Positions 32,293-42,800 of a DNA stretch of 64,000 bases are shown in pieces. The notes under the pieces are model-generated. The model saw only the letters and a program-made list of their open reading frames with translations. It was not told the DNA's origin and did not search any database. Position 1 is the stretch's first letter; every line of letters begins with the position of its first letter. This DNA comes from Ornithodoros turicata (lineage: Eukaryota; Arthropoda; Arachnida; Ixodida; Argasidae): the NCBI RefSeq assembly GCF_037126465.1, contig NC_088202.1, forward strand, positions 33,774,213 through 33,838,212, in the 5' to 3' direction. Position numbers and translations under genes: made by a program.

Positions 32293-35200
32293 TTAAATTG
32301 CGCTCGTCCCGGACACAGGTGCTTGCGTAAGCTTCGACATTTTGCGCAAGTCCTGGCTCTTCTTATTGTTCTTGTTTCTCAACTGGCGACAGTATTGTCG
32401 CATGCGTAGGCACACATAATAGTGCAGCAATTTTGCCAACATGTCCTCTTTGTGAATAGGGCATGGAAAGGTGAACTCATAGTTCTCAAGCACAGCATCT
32501 ATGGTCTTATCATAAGCGTCCCTTTCATGTGAATACTTCGAAAAGTAGTCCTCAGCTTCTCTGAAGAGGTGAAAGAGGTGCAGATTTGGGTGTGTCAGCT
32601 TGCCCCTTGTTTTGCAGTTGACAAGGTCTGCCTCAGGAGCACTTGAGAAGCCCTTCTGCCCCACAAGGGCTTCTTTACAAATACGGCATGATGTCTGATT
32701 GCAAATTTTCCTTGAGACAAACCCAGTAACATAGTAGATAATGCATTCAACAGGAGCTGCATTGGGGTAATCATGGTGAAATACTTCGTCACACTCCCAT
32801 TGTCCCTCGTTTATCATGCCATCAAGCTTTTGCTTCAGTGTATGCAATTTGTTTTCACGCTGTGCAACTGAACTACCATATATTTCTCGGAAGTCAGACA
32901 GACTCACAGCAGCAGGTTGGCTCTTCTCTGCAGCTGAACAGTTCCCAAACCGTGGTGGCTTTAGCAACGAGTATAGAGAGAGCATACGGTAGAGTTGTAA
33001 AAAGGTGGGAAATGTTGGGTGTTCATTTGCTCCGCCGGCTTGTCTGATTATACCGAAAAAACATTCCAAGGGGTCCTGATTCATTTTGGCTGTAAGCACG
33101 TACTTAAAATTGCACTCTTTCAGGAGGTAAGTCGACAATTCCGTGGCAGACTTTAGTGTTACACGTAGTCCATCAGCTGTCGACTGCGTTAAAAAGAGGT
33201 CTTTAGTAATGTCTCCTTTCACAACCTCTTGCTCCCAGCTGTCAAGCCACTGTGACGCATTCTCCAGAACACTGAAATCCTTGCTTCGTAATGTAAGCCC
33301 TTCTGCAGGAAAGCGGCGGTTCAGGGCATCAAACAAGTCATTCAAGAAGAGTGTAAAGTCCACAGTTGGTTCTACATTAGAAAGTCTAGGTGCACCTCTG
33401 CGTGCATAGAACATAATTCCCTTTGCTACAGAATTGCTGAAAATTTGTGTAGCCAGTTTAACTCTCATTTTAAGCATGTGTGATGGGTTAACATGGTTAT
33501 ATGTGAGCTTTGGGCAGACCCTAAGCTCAGCAGCATTCTTGCTGTCTTCTACAAACAACGCATCATAACAAGACCACCTTATCACTTTTCCGTCCTTCTT
33601 CAGTACTTTCTTGTCGTATAGACGGTTACGAATGCATTTGAAGAGATGGGGTGTGTCAGAGAAGACATACACTTTTCTTGATGTATCAAGCGGATGTTCA
33701 AACGAGTTTGCCACATGCCCCAGGGCACCACTCACACCAAGCTGTTTCCACATTGCACGATTGGTTGATGAGCCATCGCATACAACACCATCGACAAGAA
33801 CTCCAGCCTGCTCTAAGCGCACAATGCACTGTAGCAGCAGCTGGGCAACCACAGTACCTCTTGTTGGTCCTTTAGAGGCAAATACAGCTACCGACTGGAA
33901 GTAGTTTTCACCAAAGGGTGAGAAGGCAAAAACTAAACCATGGTCAGCCATTTCGTTGCATTGATTGCCTTGCTCCCCATGATCTACTAGACCAGTGTAG
34001 GTCATTGTCTGTGAGTTCACAGCCATCTCCTGCCGTACTTGAATTTCATCAAAAATTAGCATCCCTCTTCGTTGAAAAGGTGTCTTCCTGGCAACTTTTG
34101 TTTTGAATGTTTTGAAGAAGTCGTCATCGAAACCACATTTGAGTCCAACCATGCTGATGTATTTCCTTATGGTAGAAACACACGGCAAAGGCAATATATC
34201 GTTGTTCCGCAAAAAAGAGTATGTAGAAGGACTCCGGATGTTGAGCAAAAGGCACAGCAGGAGCCAGTCATCAGTATATCGCCTATTTTTCTTGGATGTA
34301 CATTTGGCAGCAGAGATGCACTCTTCTAAAAGGAGCTGCTGTGCGGGTGGGATGTTAAGAGCATGCAGTTTCTGCTTCACATCTTCATCTTGCAACTGCA
34401 TTAGTTTTTTCTTGCTGTCGTGCAGCTGAGCTAGAAGTTGCTTGTTTCGTTTCAAAAGCCGTGCTCGTGAGCGTTGCAATGCAGTTCTTGCATGCCTCAA
34501 AGCATCAAGTTTACGTCGTTGAGAAGGAGGCACTGAAAGCCTGATGCGCTTGAGAGGTAGGTCATCTTTTGCTCTTGCTTCTTGCCTCTTAGCATGTATC
34601 CTTAGAGTATCAGCAAGACCACTACAAGACCGACAAATGGCACCACCGGGTGAGAGTAATGAGCATTTGTTGTGCCTCCAGGTCTTCTGGCAATCAATAA
34701 AGGCACATTCAGGCATTACAGCAGGGAACTCCTTCAGGCTAGGGCCTCCTTGACAAATGTCCAGCTTGTCAACAGCACTGACCATAGTTTCCACTTCACT
34801 GGGTGATGTGGCAAAAGAAGTTATGCCGGCAGCAGTGGTATCGACTGGCTTTCCCAATATATAGACCTGAACAGACATGTCACTTTTTACATGTACCGAC
34901 TTCTTGTTAATGATCGTACAGGAGTCATCAGTATTGCTGTGCTGCACTGCTGTATCATTATAGACGATGTCTCCCACTACAGAGTCGATGAGATGTACTG
35001 CCCACGAAGCCTTCGGAAGGCGCATGCTAGGTGCTAGTCTGAAGAGCGTTTCAAACAGTGTCTCGCTGGCGATCTCATTTAAAACTGTGATTCCAGACTC
35101 GACGGGCTCGGGCTGGATTTCTTCGCCCTGAACCGGGTCAGCGTCGTTCGACTTGTCACTGCGGCTTTGCTTACGCCTGTTCACGGCGTGACCCACAGGC

Positions 35201-35562
35201 ACAGCTGCAGGGCGAGCTTGCCTCTGCACTCTCTTGCGGGGGCTTTTGAGCTTCTTCGACAAATAGCTCGGTGCACCTTCAAAAATAGTTGGCACAGCAC
35301 CCTTGGCGAGGACGGCTCTTCTCTTACCGGACATGAGAACGTGACCATTATGTTCAGCAGACCACGTTTTCAGGACAAAGTGTGGAACAAAATGCTTCTC
35401 ACAGACACGGTCTGTCCTCTGAAGCACGCGGTCTTTGCGTAGAATTGCACGCCTCCACGCGTCGAGCTGTGCTTCGTCGTCGGGTGGCTTGAAAAGAGAG
35501 TACTTTTCTGTGCAAGACTTGTAACCACTGTTACAATACGGCGCGAAACACTTCCCCATCAC
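32293..35562 (-). CDS. THAP-domain P-element transposase, 1089 aa, uninterrupted
   Basis: Cut-and-paste transposase predicted to bind the element's ends in the nucleus. The N-terminus (residues 1-95) is a THAP zinc finger: CFAPYC at 5-10, CEKHF at 54-58 and the conserved AVPTIF at 89-94. Residues 286-315 hold a cysteine-rich patch, and 345-400 is a basic, probably coiled-coil, segment. The RNase-H-like catalytic core follows, with candidate acidic residues D505 (LIFDEIQ), D596 (VVCDGSSTN) and D636 (SDTPHLFKC). Near the C-terminus is the P/THAP9-type signature NQDPLECFFGIIRQ (D830, E833). I did not establish which of these are catalytic. The gene has no introns, unlike the Drosophila P gene, and no stops or frameshifts. 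A possible poly(A) signal (AATAAA, minus strand) lies at 32184-32179. MM at the start gives two alternative initiators; I chose the first. Confidence 0.95.
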   Translation of the reverse strand: MMGKCFAPYCNSGYKSCTEKYSLFKPPDDEAQLDAWRRAILRKDRVLQRTDRVCEKHFVPHFVLKTWSAEHNGHVLMSGKRRAVLAKGAVPTIFEGAPSYLSKKLKSPRKRVQRQARPAAVPVGHAVNRRKQSRSDKSNDADPVQGEEIQPEPVESGITVLNEIASETLFETLFRLAPSMRLPKASWAVHLIDSVVGDIVYNDTAVQHSNTDDSCTIINKKSVHVKSDMSVQVYILGKPVDTTAAGITSFATSPSEVETMVSAVDKLDICQGGPSLKEFPAVMPECAFIDCQKTWRHNKCSLLSPGGAICRSCSGLADTLRIHAKRQEARAKDDLPLKRIRLSVPPSQRRKLDALRHARTALQRSRARLLKRNKQLLAQLHDSKKKLMQLQDEDVKQKLHALNIPPAQQLLLEECISAAKCTSKKNRRYTDDWLLLCLLLNIRSPSTYSFLRNNDILPLPCVSTIRKYISMVGLKCGFDDDFFKTFKTKVARKTPFQRRGMLIFDEIQVRQEMAVNSQTMTYTGLVDHGEQGNQCNEMADHGLVFAFSPFGENYFQSVAVFASKGPTRGTVVAQLLLQCIVRLEQAGVLVDGVVCDGSSTNRAMWKQLGVSGALGHVANSFEHPLDTSRKVYVFSDTPHLFKCIRNRLYDKKVLKKDGKVIRWSCYDALFVEDSKNAAELRVCPKLTYNHVNPSHMLKMRVKLATQIFSNSVAKGIMFYARRGAPRLSNVEPTVDFTLFLNDLFDALNRRFPAEGLTLRSKDFSVLENASQWLDSWEQEVVKGDITKDLFLTQSTADGLRVTLKSATELSTYLLKECNFKYVLTAKMNQDPLECFFGIIRQAGGANEHPTFPTFLQLYRMLSLYSLLKPPRFGNCSAAEKSQPAAVSLSDFREIYGSSVAQRENKLHTLKQKLDGMINEGQWECDEVFHHDYPNAAPVECIIYYVTGFVSRKICNQTSCRICKEALVGQKGFSSAPEADLVNCKTRGKLTHPNLHLFHLFREAEDYFSKYSHERDAYDKTIDAVLENYEFTFPCPIHKEDMLAKLLHYYVCLRMRQYCRQLRNKNNKKSQDLRKMSKLTQAPVSGTSAI

Positions 35563-35811
35563 AATGCAGCATTCATGCGGTCACTTGGAAATAGTTGATG
35601 ACTCACAGTTCATCTTCAAAACGCACAAGACAACAGACACGCTTGCTTTAGTAGGCGTTGCAAAATGCGGGAGAACGGCGTTCCGAGGGGCACAGTTCGG
35701 CGCGCCATCTGGTGGCGCGCTGCTGAAGGAGAACAGCATTCTGCCCTCTCCATCCAGCGCCTTCTCCGCGGCGTTCGCTCACCTAACCTATTCTTACATC
35801 GTGCTGGTGGC

Positions 35812-36384
35812 ATAGAAAGAGAAATAACTAAGAGGGTTTTTATTAAATACTAAATACAAGAAATACCAAACACTTGATGAATCAACCAATTTGTAGCTTT
35901 ATTTTTACTTTAACAGGCTAGGTGGCGTAGCTACCGCCCGATGCAAAGGGAAGGCCGCTATCCATCCATCCATCCATCCATCCACGCGTCCTCCCATTGA
36001 CGCGCTCCGGGTGGGCGGGGCGCGCGAGGGAGCCGCTGGAACGGTTTGCACCGAAATGTCCGTGCACCGAAATGTCCGTGCACCGAAACGTCCGTGCACC
36101 GAAACGTCCTAGAATGAGTTGCCATTCTAGGCTGGTAAAAAATAGTATGATAAATATATAATCATAAAACCAAGTCTTGCTCGCATGTCGTGTTCAGTGC
36201 TCTCAAATTACAGATAGCCAAATTACAAAGAGCAGGATATGAGTTTAAGCTAATCCAGCGCAATTTACTTGCACAGTTTCAAGGTTGCCCGAAAGTTTAA
36301 TAAATAAAAACAGGAAAAAATTGCAGTAGTTCCGTACTACCACAAGATTTCACATAATTTGAAGGCTGTGTCGAAGGAGATGGG
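35812..36384. other. Spacer with short 16-bp array, no gene recognised
   Basis: Contains a (CATC)n run at about 35960-35983 and the GTGCACCGAAATGTCC array at 36046-36110. The rest is AT-rich without signatures. Confidence 0.5.
36046..36110 (+). repeat. 16-bp tandem array (GTGCACCGAAATGTCC)
   Basis: Four consecutive units, two with AATGTCC and two with AACGTCC, after a degenerate first unit. It resembles the other CGAA-containing short-unit arrays here but has no inverted partner in the window, so it may be a lone foldback end. Confidence 0.8.
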
Positions 36385-36665
36385 ACCAGCTCCCGTGGCA
36401 TAGTGGTTAGAGTGATCGCTATCCACGCCGAGACTGGGAGGTGACACGGGTTCGAATCCTGTCACTGGCTGTGCTGTCTGAGGTTTTCCCTGGGTTTTCC
36501 GAAGACTTTCTAGACGAATGTCGGCACAGTTCCCCTTGAAGTCGGCCCAGGACGCATATTAACCCCCTGCCCCCCACTCCTTCCTGCTGTCCTCTCTTCA
36601 TCTGTCCACGTCTATAAGCCGCTCATAGCCACAGTTGCTTCGCGGCGCTAACACGGAAGTAAAAA
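36385..36665 (+). mobile_element. tRNA-derived SINE with 12-bp TSD
   Basis: The head has box A-like TGGCATAGTGGTTAGAGTG and a box B GGTTCGAATCC (36449-36459), the internal RNA polymerase III promoter of a tRNA. The body follows (GAGGTTTTCCCTGGGTTTTC, then GCCCAGGACGCATATTAA), then a short A-rich end. The 12-bp repeat GAAGGAGATGGG flanks it (36373-36384 and 36666-36677). The long TSD and A-rich tail fit LINE-assisted retrotransposition. Confidence 0.88.
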
Positions 36666-36689
36666 GAAGGAGATGGGGGTCCGTCTCCT

Positions 36690-37120
36690 CTTTAGGAACT
36701 ACTTCAGGTTAGATCGTTTCACGCCGTTTTCGAAACCAGAGTCTGGGTGTAATGTTGAACACAGAACCATCAAGTTCGTCCCCAGTGCAAAAAAATGTTG
36801 TGTAACAACTCCTTTAGCTTGTGGCTTTGTATACAAAGGTCAAACGTCTTAATGCGTTAACCAAAGGTTGGGCCAGCATAAAAACAGCCCATATTGAAAT
36901 CTGTCGGATCATCTAAGACTCTGTAACAATTGCCAACCACTATGGTCCCAGACGGCGGTGCTGGCGTGGGAATCGGACAGGCGAAAACGTCTTTTGAGAG
37001 AAGCATTGGCCATACAGAATGTGGGCAATTGTATTAGTGTGCCTCTGTTTGTATCCACCCGGCCTTCAGATGCCTCTTATGACCTTCCGTCAACTTATGT
37101 TGTCCTTAATTCCCTACTCC
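36690..37120 (+). pseudogene. Penelope-like element remnant (GIY-YIG end)
   Basis: Translation gives TIKFVPSAKKCCVTTPLACG, then FVYKGQTS followed by a stop, NQRLGQHKN, a cysteine/histidine segment (SDHLRLCNNCQPLW) and GNCISVPLFV. This order matches the GIY-YIG endonuclease end of Penelope-like retroelements, with the usual G-x-Y-I-G-Q-T drifted to FVYKGQTS. In-frame stops show decay. The RT portion is absent because the sequence starts just downstream of the SINE. Confidence 0.72.
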
Positions 37121-40100
37121 CCCAGAAAGCACAGCCGGAATCCGGATTCGAACACGGGTACCCGCGGTTGTGGTTGGTTGTGGTGGTGGTTGTACTGGTG
37201 AAAGGTCTCGCCGTTGTCGGCCTCACGGAGGCGGGCAACGTCACGACTGACTCTCTGGGGGAATATGCGTCCTGGCACGAGTTTTAAGGGAACTATGCCG
37301 ACATATGTTCCGTGATTCGCCACGAGCTCTTGCGCGAGCCTATCAAAGCTGCTTTAGAGCGCGCGAACTTTAAATATAAGGACAACGATCGCTAGTTCCA
37401 GATCGCTAGAAGTTCCAGATCGGGGCCCTGATCGTGGTTGATAGGACCTCCGCGATATTGTTCGCGAAAAGTTTGAGTGAAAACGATTCCCTATAGTCAG
37501 ATATTTTTACGGTTTCGCATTGTCACTATTCGCCAAATGTATTGCTGCACTAACAAACGAGTACTACTGTCTATAGTAGTCGTGATTCCGAGGAACCCTG
37601 AAGTGCATGTCGCTACGTACACAGCGTGGTGAAACCAGTGCAAGAAAAGACTCGTATTGCAGCACTCTGCGCTGGGGGGGGGGGGGGGACGCGTTTGCTC
37701 ACACCGATGCTAGATGGCATTCCATTGGGGACGAAATCCAGCATGACACTACCGGGACTAGACACGTGACCCATGCGCCTTGTGGGACAAAATTTGCTCG
37801 TCCAATGAAATTTGCGATCACATCAGTGTAGGTTGGCAAGAGTAGAAGGTAAGACAAAAGAGTTCGCAGCCGTGTACGAATATAATTAAAGTAAAACTAC
37901 AGACCAAATCTCTCAGAGTCCTACCGAATTCAAATCATTCCAATATCCGTGCCTGACATTGTGTTCTCCCGAAGGATTGTTCGTCTATGTGACGCGGAAA
38001 TATCATGAAATTAACCCCTTGAGTTGAGAAGTATGACGTTATGGGACGTCCATTATACCAACGCGTCTGGCACCATTGCTGCACGAAGGACGATCTCCGT
38101 CTCCTCACAGCAGCTGCTGGCGGTCTTCCAAAGTGGAGCGGAGAACGGAGACGGGCACTGTTGATAGGCTATCGACGCCAGATCTCCCGATGATGTTACG
38201 TACTCTTGGAGGAAGTCTTGCGGCTTCTTTTTAAAATTCGTAGAATCGTGTAATATTAACTGACGGCATCTATATGACTGCATGACGGCATGTGTATACT
38301 GAGTTTTTGAGTTGATTGATATTTTATATCATGAAATAAAATAAATATCCTTTTTTGTCGTGTCCCCCCCCCCCCCCGCGTATTGTGTCGCGTTACAGGA
38401 AAGGCGCACGCTTCCCGTTTTGAAGAACCTAACGAAAGAACAATATCATTCTGGTAATGATAATTCGTGGCTTTACGTCGCGCGACAACTGATATTACTG
38501 CTCGTTGGCCGTGAGAGTGTAAAGCGGTGAAGCCCCTTTTTCTAGTGTGTGACCGAACGGTACCCAGCAACGCAAACAGCCATTCGTTCGTTCGAATGCT
38601 TGTACCAACTATAACTGAAAGCTTCATGACGCTGCGTCATTTATCTCCGTCTTTGTTCCCTCTCATCGCCTCTTCTTGGTAGCCTTGCAACAGTGCATCG
38701 GAAGCGTCCGAAACGATGTCACCGCCAAGGCACCCGAGGCTTTATCGACCGGACGCTCCAAAGTAAATCCATAGCGACAAGGGCGCTACCCGAACTTGGG
38801 CGAATTATCACTCTGCTATTGTCTTGCGTCGCGAAAAGCCACGGTCGGAAGAATGAAAGCGAAACCAGGGAGATAAGCGTCAATAAATAATAAGCAGTTA
38901 TGAAACAACAACGAGTGTCATAGTTGCTACATTATCCCTTAATGTGACGTCCTGAGATTGTGTGGATAACCGTTCATGAATTAAACATCACACTTTCCAG
39001 ATGAAGCCGAAGCAAAAGCTCAGCTTTCCGGAGACGTGAAAGCCCTGATTCTCCGTGTGGATGCTCATATTGATGCCTCTTGCCTATGGAATGCTGAGGG
39101 ATCAAGGAGACAAGCGTGCCTTTTTCTCCGCCTTTATCTGTTTTGCTTGGTCTCAGTAGACGGGTCTATACCTAGAAGCTTATGGGTCTCGTGCCAGAAC
39201 ATAATATGGCCCTCTTACTTTACTTTTTCAGTTCGGAATTTTTTTGCCTCCACCGTCTTTTATGTCGAATGTGGAGAAGAGTGTCCTGACTAGGAATGAG
39301 CTTCTCATTCTTTTTTTAAGAACATGTCGTTTGGCACCCTTCGTTTTTCTCCGAATTTGACTCAGTTGTAAAAAATAAACGTCGAATGACTCCGCATTCT
39401 TAGAAACTGATAAACTCTGAAAACACCCCCGATATGCCAAAAATACTGCTCAAACCCCGCAAACCTAGTTATAAATAAAGATACCCGTGGTATACAACGA
39501 GATAGAGAGGGTAACAGAGACGTAAACCGGCAGCTATATTTGAAGCTATCCTGGATGGCAACATGTTGACCTCAGCTTGCCTTGGTTGCAAATGGTGGAC
39601 ATTAGGGACTCATGCGGTGAGCGTCTTTGCGCGCGTTCGCTTCGAAATTCCCTTGCATTTATTGGTTCCGTAATGCCGCCAACAATTTTGCCAAGCCTTG
39701 TGATAGTCACATAACCAAACAGTGTAATTGCGAGATGTATGCATAAGACCACCAGAGAAATCATTGAGGCCGAAAGGTAGCGGAATTTGGAACGTCGTGT
39801 GTCAGCACCCCGTCTTCGGCGCTGCTCACGTTTCATTGGTCCTTGGGTTCGCTCTTCGTTCATTTTTGCCTTAACTAAAGGAGTGCGAGAGAGAAAGGAG
39901 AGGGTGGCCTACTGGCATCAAAGCTTGGAGCCTCGCCAAGGGGGTTGCGAACTATATTCCTTGTCATATCTCGTTGGTTGTATGAGGCATACATATCAAA
40001 AAGCAATACAGCAGTCTTATTGTTGCGTGCTGCACCAGAATTGCTGTACTACGGATAAGACATATTAGCTTCAGGGATGTCTCCCTATGTAAAAACATTT

Positions 40101-40482
40101 GACGACCGATGATAAGGTGATAATGGTCATGGTGAGGAAGACCAAGAGAAACTATTCCTCTTCTCCCGCTTTTATCGCATATCCCGTATTTAGTTTCTTC
40201 CTACAGTTAGTAAGCCATCAGTAAGTGTTGATTAGGTGGCCCTTGAAGTGCGCATCTAATAAGAATCCGAGTTTCACGTGCTACAAATAGTTCCTGTACG
40301 TAGAGAACCCTCGCGTTTTACTACCTCACCAACTTCCGAAAGCTTTTACCATTGGAGAAGGAACTTCTGTTTCGAAAACCGCATTCACTGCCACGTACTT
40401 CCACAACGATAAACACCTATATTGAATGGTTTCAATTTCGATCCGTCAACTTGTTTCATTACATGCCTGCTAGTTCACAGGA
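37121..40482. other. Long stretch without a recognised gene
   Basis: Contains a 15-G run (37674-37688), a 14-C run (38364-38377) and SINE-body-like words on the minus strand near 37220-37310. A copy of the dispersed motif GGCTTTACGTCGCGCGACAA lies near 38470 (relatives near 7570 and 41610). A minus-strand frame at 39863-39546 has one hydrophobic stretch (MISLVVLCIHLAITLFGYV) after a basic N-terminus, but I see no family signature or splice support. It may be intergenic or intronic DNA. Confidence 0.45.
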
Positions 40483-40627
40483 ATAAATACGAAACTGCCT
40501 GTATTTGCTCTTGCGCATGCACAAAACCGATACACGACAGATTTCTTTATAAAACGCTATGAGAAAAGCATGGATGCGATCTTTGGAATTGACTTGTACG
40601 ACCAAGAGGACATCATCTCGAAGAGAG
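40483..40627 (+). CDS. Candidate host-gene exon, unidentified
   Basis: About 145 nt between a plausible acceptor (CTAGTTCACAG, ending about 40482) and a good donor (AAGAGA|GTATGT). One frame is open and protein-like: LPVFALAHAQNRYTTDFFIK, then MDAIFGIDLYDQED. There are no repeats or low complexity in it. I do not recognise the family and found no adjoining exon with matching phase. It is one of few stretches here that read like ordinary coding sequence. Confidence 0.35.
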
Positions 40628-41589
40628 TATGTAGCTACTAGGTGAATAATTACCTAAAGTTAATAAAATTAACTCTCCACTTAGTTAAGGGCCTTCGGGT
40701 AATAGTGATAGAAGAGAATAGGAGACATTCCTCCTTGAAAGCCATTGTATTTTTTTAATTCATGAAACAAGCACGTACGTTGAAATATCCATCGCGGAAT
40801 TTTGCTGTGCAAATGAACCGAAAACGTGTGGATCAGGAGCGCAGGGAGACAGTGCTCAATCCAAGTCAGAGGGCCGTGCGCATTCGAACGAAGAAGTAGT
40901 GTGGAGTAAGTGTTAACCTGCTGGCCAGATCAGCCGTTTTGTGCCCGAGATGAGCCTCCAACGCCGAAGGTCAAGCGCTCCTGAGGCACGCGGTTTCGAC
41001 TTCGGCTCATTTGCGTAGCAAAACTGGGTGATGGATGTTTCAACGTACGTGCTCCTTTCAGGTTTTCTGAAAATATGGTTTTCAACGAGGACTGTCTCCC
41101 ATTCTGCTATCTCACTTTTGCACGAAAGTTCCTAACTAAAGATTTTAATGAATTTTAGGAAATTAGAGACCTTGCAGTTTCACACTCTCTTCCAGAGCAT
41201 GAACAGAAAATCTGGACAGGCGCTCCTAAAGAGAGGGCTTCGCCTAACATCACACGCGCAATCAGGGAAACATTACACACAGGCAGGTGGGGAGGAAAGG
41301 AGGGAAAATTCGCAACGGTGAGACGGAACTATCACAGAAAACCGCGCGTCCCGTCTGATGATAACCAGCGTTGAAGGACAGACTTGGTGCTTATCTTGAA
41401 AGCAGATTTCTGCGTTGCTTTCAAAGGACAGGGTTTTTCTGTATTACTCGCAGAGACGTTACTCCTTCTTACTTTTCTGGCTTTACACGATAGAATGTGC
41501 TAGGGGGAGGTAGTTTGTATCTGTCCGCAAGAACAATGAACAAACATGTAAACGTCAGTGGTTGTAATTGCCGTGAATTACCTAATACC
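40628..41589. other. No gene recognised
   Basis: Mixed-composition sequence. A short open stretch at about 41059-41160 after a possible acceptor could be a terminal exon, but its phase does not fit the candidate exon upstream. Confidence 0.45.
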
Positions 41590-41700
41590 TAATTTCTGGT
41601 AATTCACGGCTTTGCGTCGGGAGACAACTGTGATCATGATCGATGCCACAGTGGTCGGTCTGTGGGTGAATTTTCCCAACCTGAGGGTTCTTCAACACAC
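41590..41700 (+). repeat. Dispersed repeat fragment (ACGGCTTTGCGTCGGGAGAC type)
   Basis: Resembles sequences near 38460-38520 and 7568-7600 that share CGTCG.G.GACAACTG.GAT. It continues with GTGAATTTTCCCAACCTGAG and GGTTCTTCAACAC. It looks like the 3' region of a LINE or SINE family common to this genome. Confidence 0.5.
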
Positions 41701-41894
41701 GACAAAATCTCCACACACCGGAGGCCGCATACTTAAACATCCCTTGCAGACGCCGGCCCCTCTGAGGCCTCGTTCTGTGCCCCTATTTGCTGACGCTCTC
41801 ATCTTCGCACGAACAGGAGATGATTTAAATAGACAGATCATAACTAGGGCTCGGCATCTAAAACGTCGAAAGATGAAAGTCACTGAAAAGGTTA

Positions 41895-41966
41895 GCCAGC
41901 TGTAGGGATCGAACCCACATCTTTTGGATTACCGGTCCAGGGCTCTACCAATTGAGCTAAGCTAAC
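41895..41966 (-). repeat. tRNA-like SINE head (Thr anticodon GGT), copy A
   Basis: A full 72-nt cloverleaf can be drawn on the minus strand: acceptor GTTAGCT with AGCTGGC (two G-U pairs), D arm GCTC/GAGC, anticodon loop CCGGTAA, and T arm GTGGG-TTCGATC-CCTAC. Position 33 is C and the anticodon stem has a mismatch, which argues against a working tRNA. The shared flanks with the next two copies mark it as a SINE head. Confidence 0.7.
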
Positions 41967-42109
41967 ACGCCTCTCCAGCGACTTTCGGGGTGTGTCATCT
42001 GAAGGGACGACAAACCAGCCACTGACTCTCACTCACCCTCCTTTCACTCTTACATTTTTTGCTCACTCATACACACATTCATACGACGGAAATCGACGCA
42101 AGCGGCACC

Positions 42110-42302
42110 TGTTGAACAAGAGAGAAACTGATGTTCTGAGGCTGGAACAACATAGAGGGGACAGATACAAACAAAGCCTCAAATTGCCTAAGAAATCAAC
42201 GATGAAAGATGAAAGTCACTGAAAAGGTTAGTCAGCTGTAGGGATCGAACCCACATCTTCAGGATTACCAGTCTAGGGCTCTACTAATTGAGCTAAGCTA
42301 AC
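42110..42302 (-). mobile_element. tRNA-derived SINE, copy B
   Basis: The head is at 42302-42231 with the same cloverleaf, a loop reading CTGGTAA with the normal T at position 33, and 3' acceptor AGCTGAC. The body follows toward lower coordinates: AACCTTTTCAGTGACTTTCA, TTTCTTAGGCAATTTGAGGC, then CCTCAGAACATCAGTTTCTC. It forms an inverted pair with copy C. Confidence 0.72.
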
Positions 42303-42357
42303 ACGCCTCTCCAGCGACTTTCGGGGTGCGTGGGTGCGTGCGGGGTGCGGGTGGCGT

Positions 42358-42545
42358 GTTAGCTTAGCTCATTTGGTACAGCCCTGGACCGGTAATCCAG
42401 AAGATGTGGGTTCGATCCCTACAGCTGGCTAACCTTTTCAGTGACTTTCATCTTTCATCGTTGATTTCTTAGGCAATTTGAGGCTTTGTTTGTATCAGTC
42501 CCTTCTATGTTGTTCCAACCTCAGAACATCAGTTTCTCTCTTGAT
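42358..42545 (+). mobile_element. tRNA-derived SINE, copy C
   Basis: The head is at 42358-42429 with acceptor GTTAGCT/AGCTGGC, loop CCGGTAA and anticodon GGT. The body is the same as copy B in the opposite strand, ending CAGAACATCAGTTTCTCTC. The 55-bp GC-rich spacer between copies B and C could let the pair form a long hairpin RNA if transcribed through. Confidence 0.75.
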
Positions 42546-42800
42546 CTAGAACGTTTTTCTGATTTTCGTTTAAAAAGTTTCCGTTTAAACGTTTCGTACG
42601 CCGTTTAGACTAACGTATAGTCCGGAAAACTTTTCCTTATGAAACCTTTAAACGTTTTGTGTAATGCGAAACGTTTAAACGTATTGTTAATGTGAAACGT
42701 TAAACTGGAGCGTTCTGTTAAACTGAAGCGTTTGAACGTTACGTCAAGGTGAAGCGTTTGAACGCCTTGTTAATACGAAACGCAACGCTTTCCGAAAGAG
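42546..42800. repeat. AAACGTTTAAACGT-rich array (left)
   Basis: Many near-palindromic CGTTTAAACGTTT words with about 16-25-bp spacing. Similar arrays lie at 45050-45240, with a short piece at 43790-43860. Because the word is self-complementary the orientation of the arrays cannot be read. They may be the ends of another foldback-like element. Confidence 0.75.

Larger units (their letters stand above)
31562..35803 (-). mobile_element. Complete P-family DNA transposon
   Basis: The TIRs start CACGATGTAAGAA and are about 27-29 bp long (TAGGTTAGGTGA inside, with a 2-nt length difference): 31562-31590 and 35777-35803. An 8-bp repeat CTGGTGGC flanks it exactly (31554-31561 and 35804-35811). Beyond the TIRs the subterminal regions also match in inverted order (GGCGCGCC, TGGCGCGCC, AACTGTG near 31631-31665 and 35695-35730). 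The single gene fills most of the 4242-bp element. The intact TSD, ends and gene suggest a young, possibly active copy. Confidence 0.93.

Noticed and set aside
32838..35442. Plus-strand open frames of 60-108 codons
   Set aside because: They are shadows antisense to the uninterrupted P transposase gene.
39546..39863. Minus-strand 105-codon frame with a hydrophobic segment as a membrane protein gene
   Set aside because: One hydrophobic stretch alone is weak; no splice sites, homology or partner exons were recognised.
41895..42429. Functional tRNA-Thr gene cluster
   Set aside because: Two of three have C at position 33 and one has an anticodon-stem mismatch. All share a non-tRNA body, so SINE heads are more likely.
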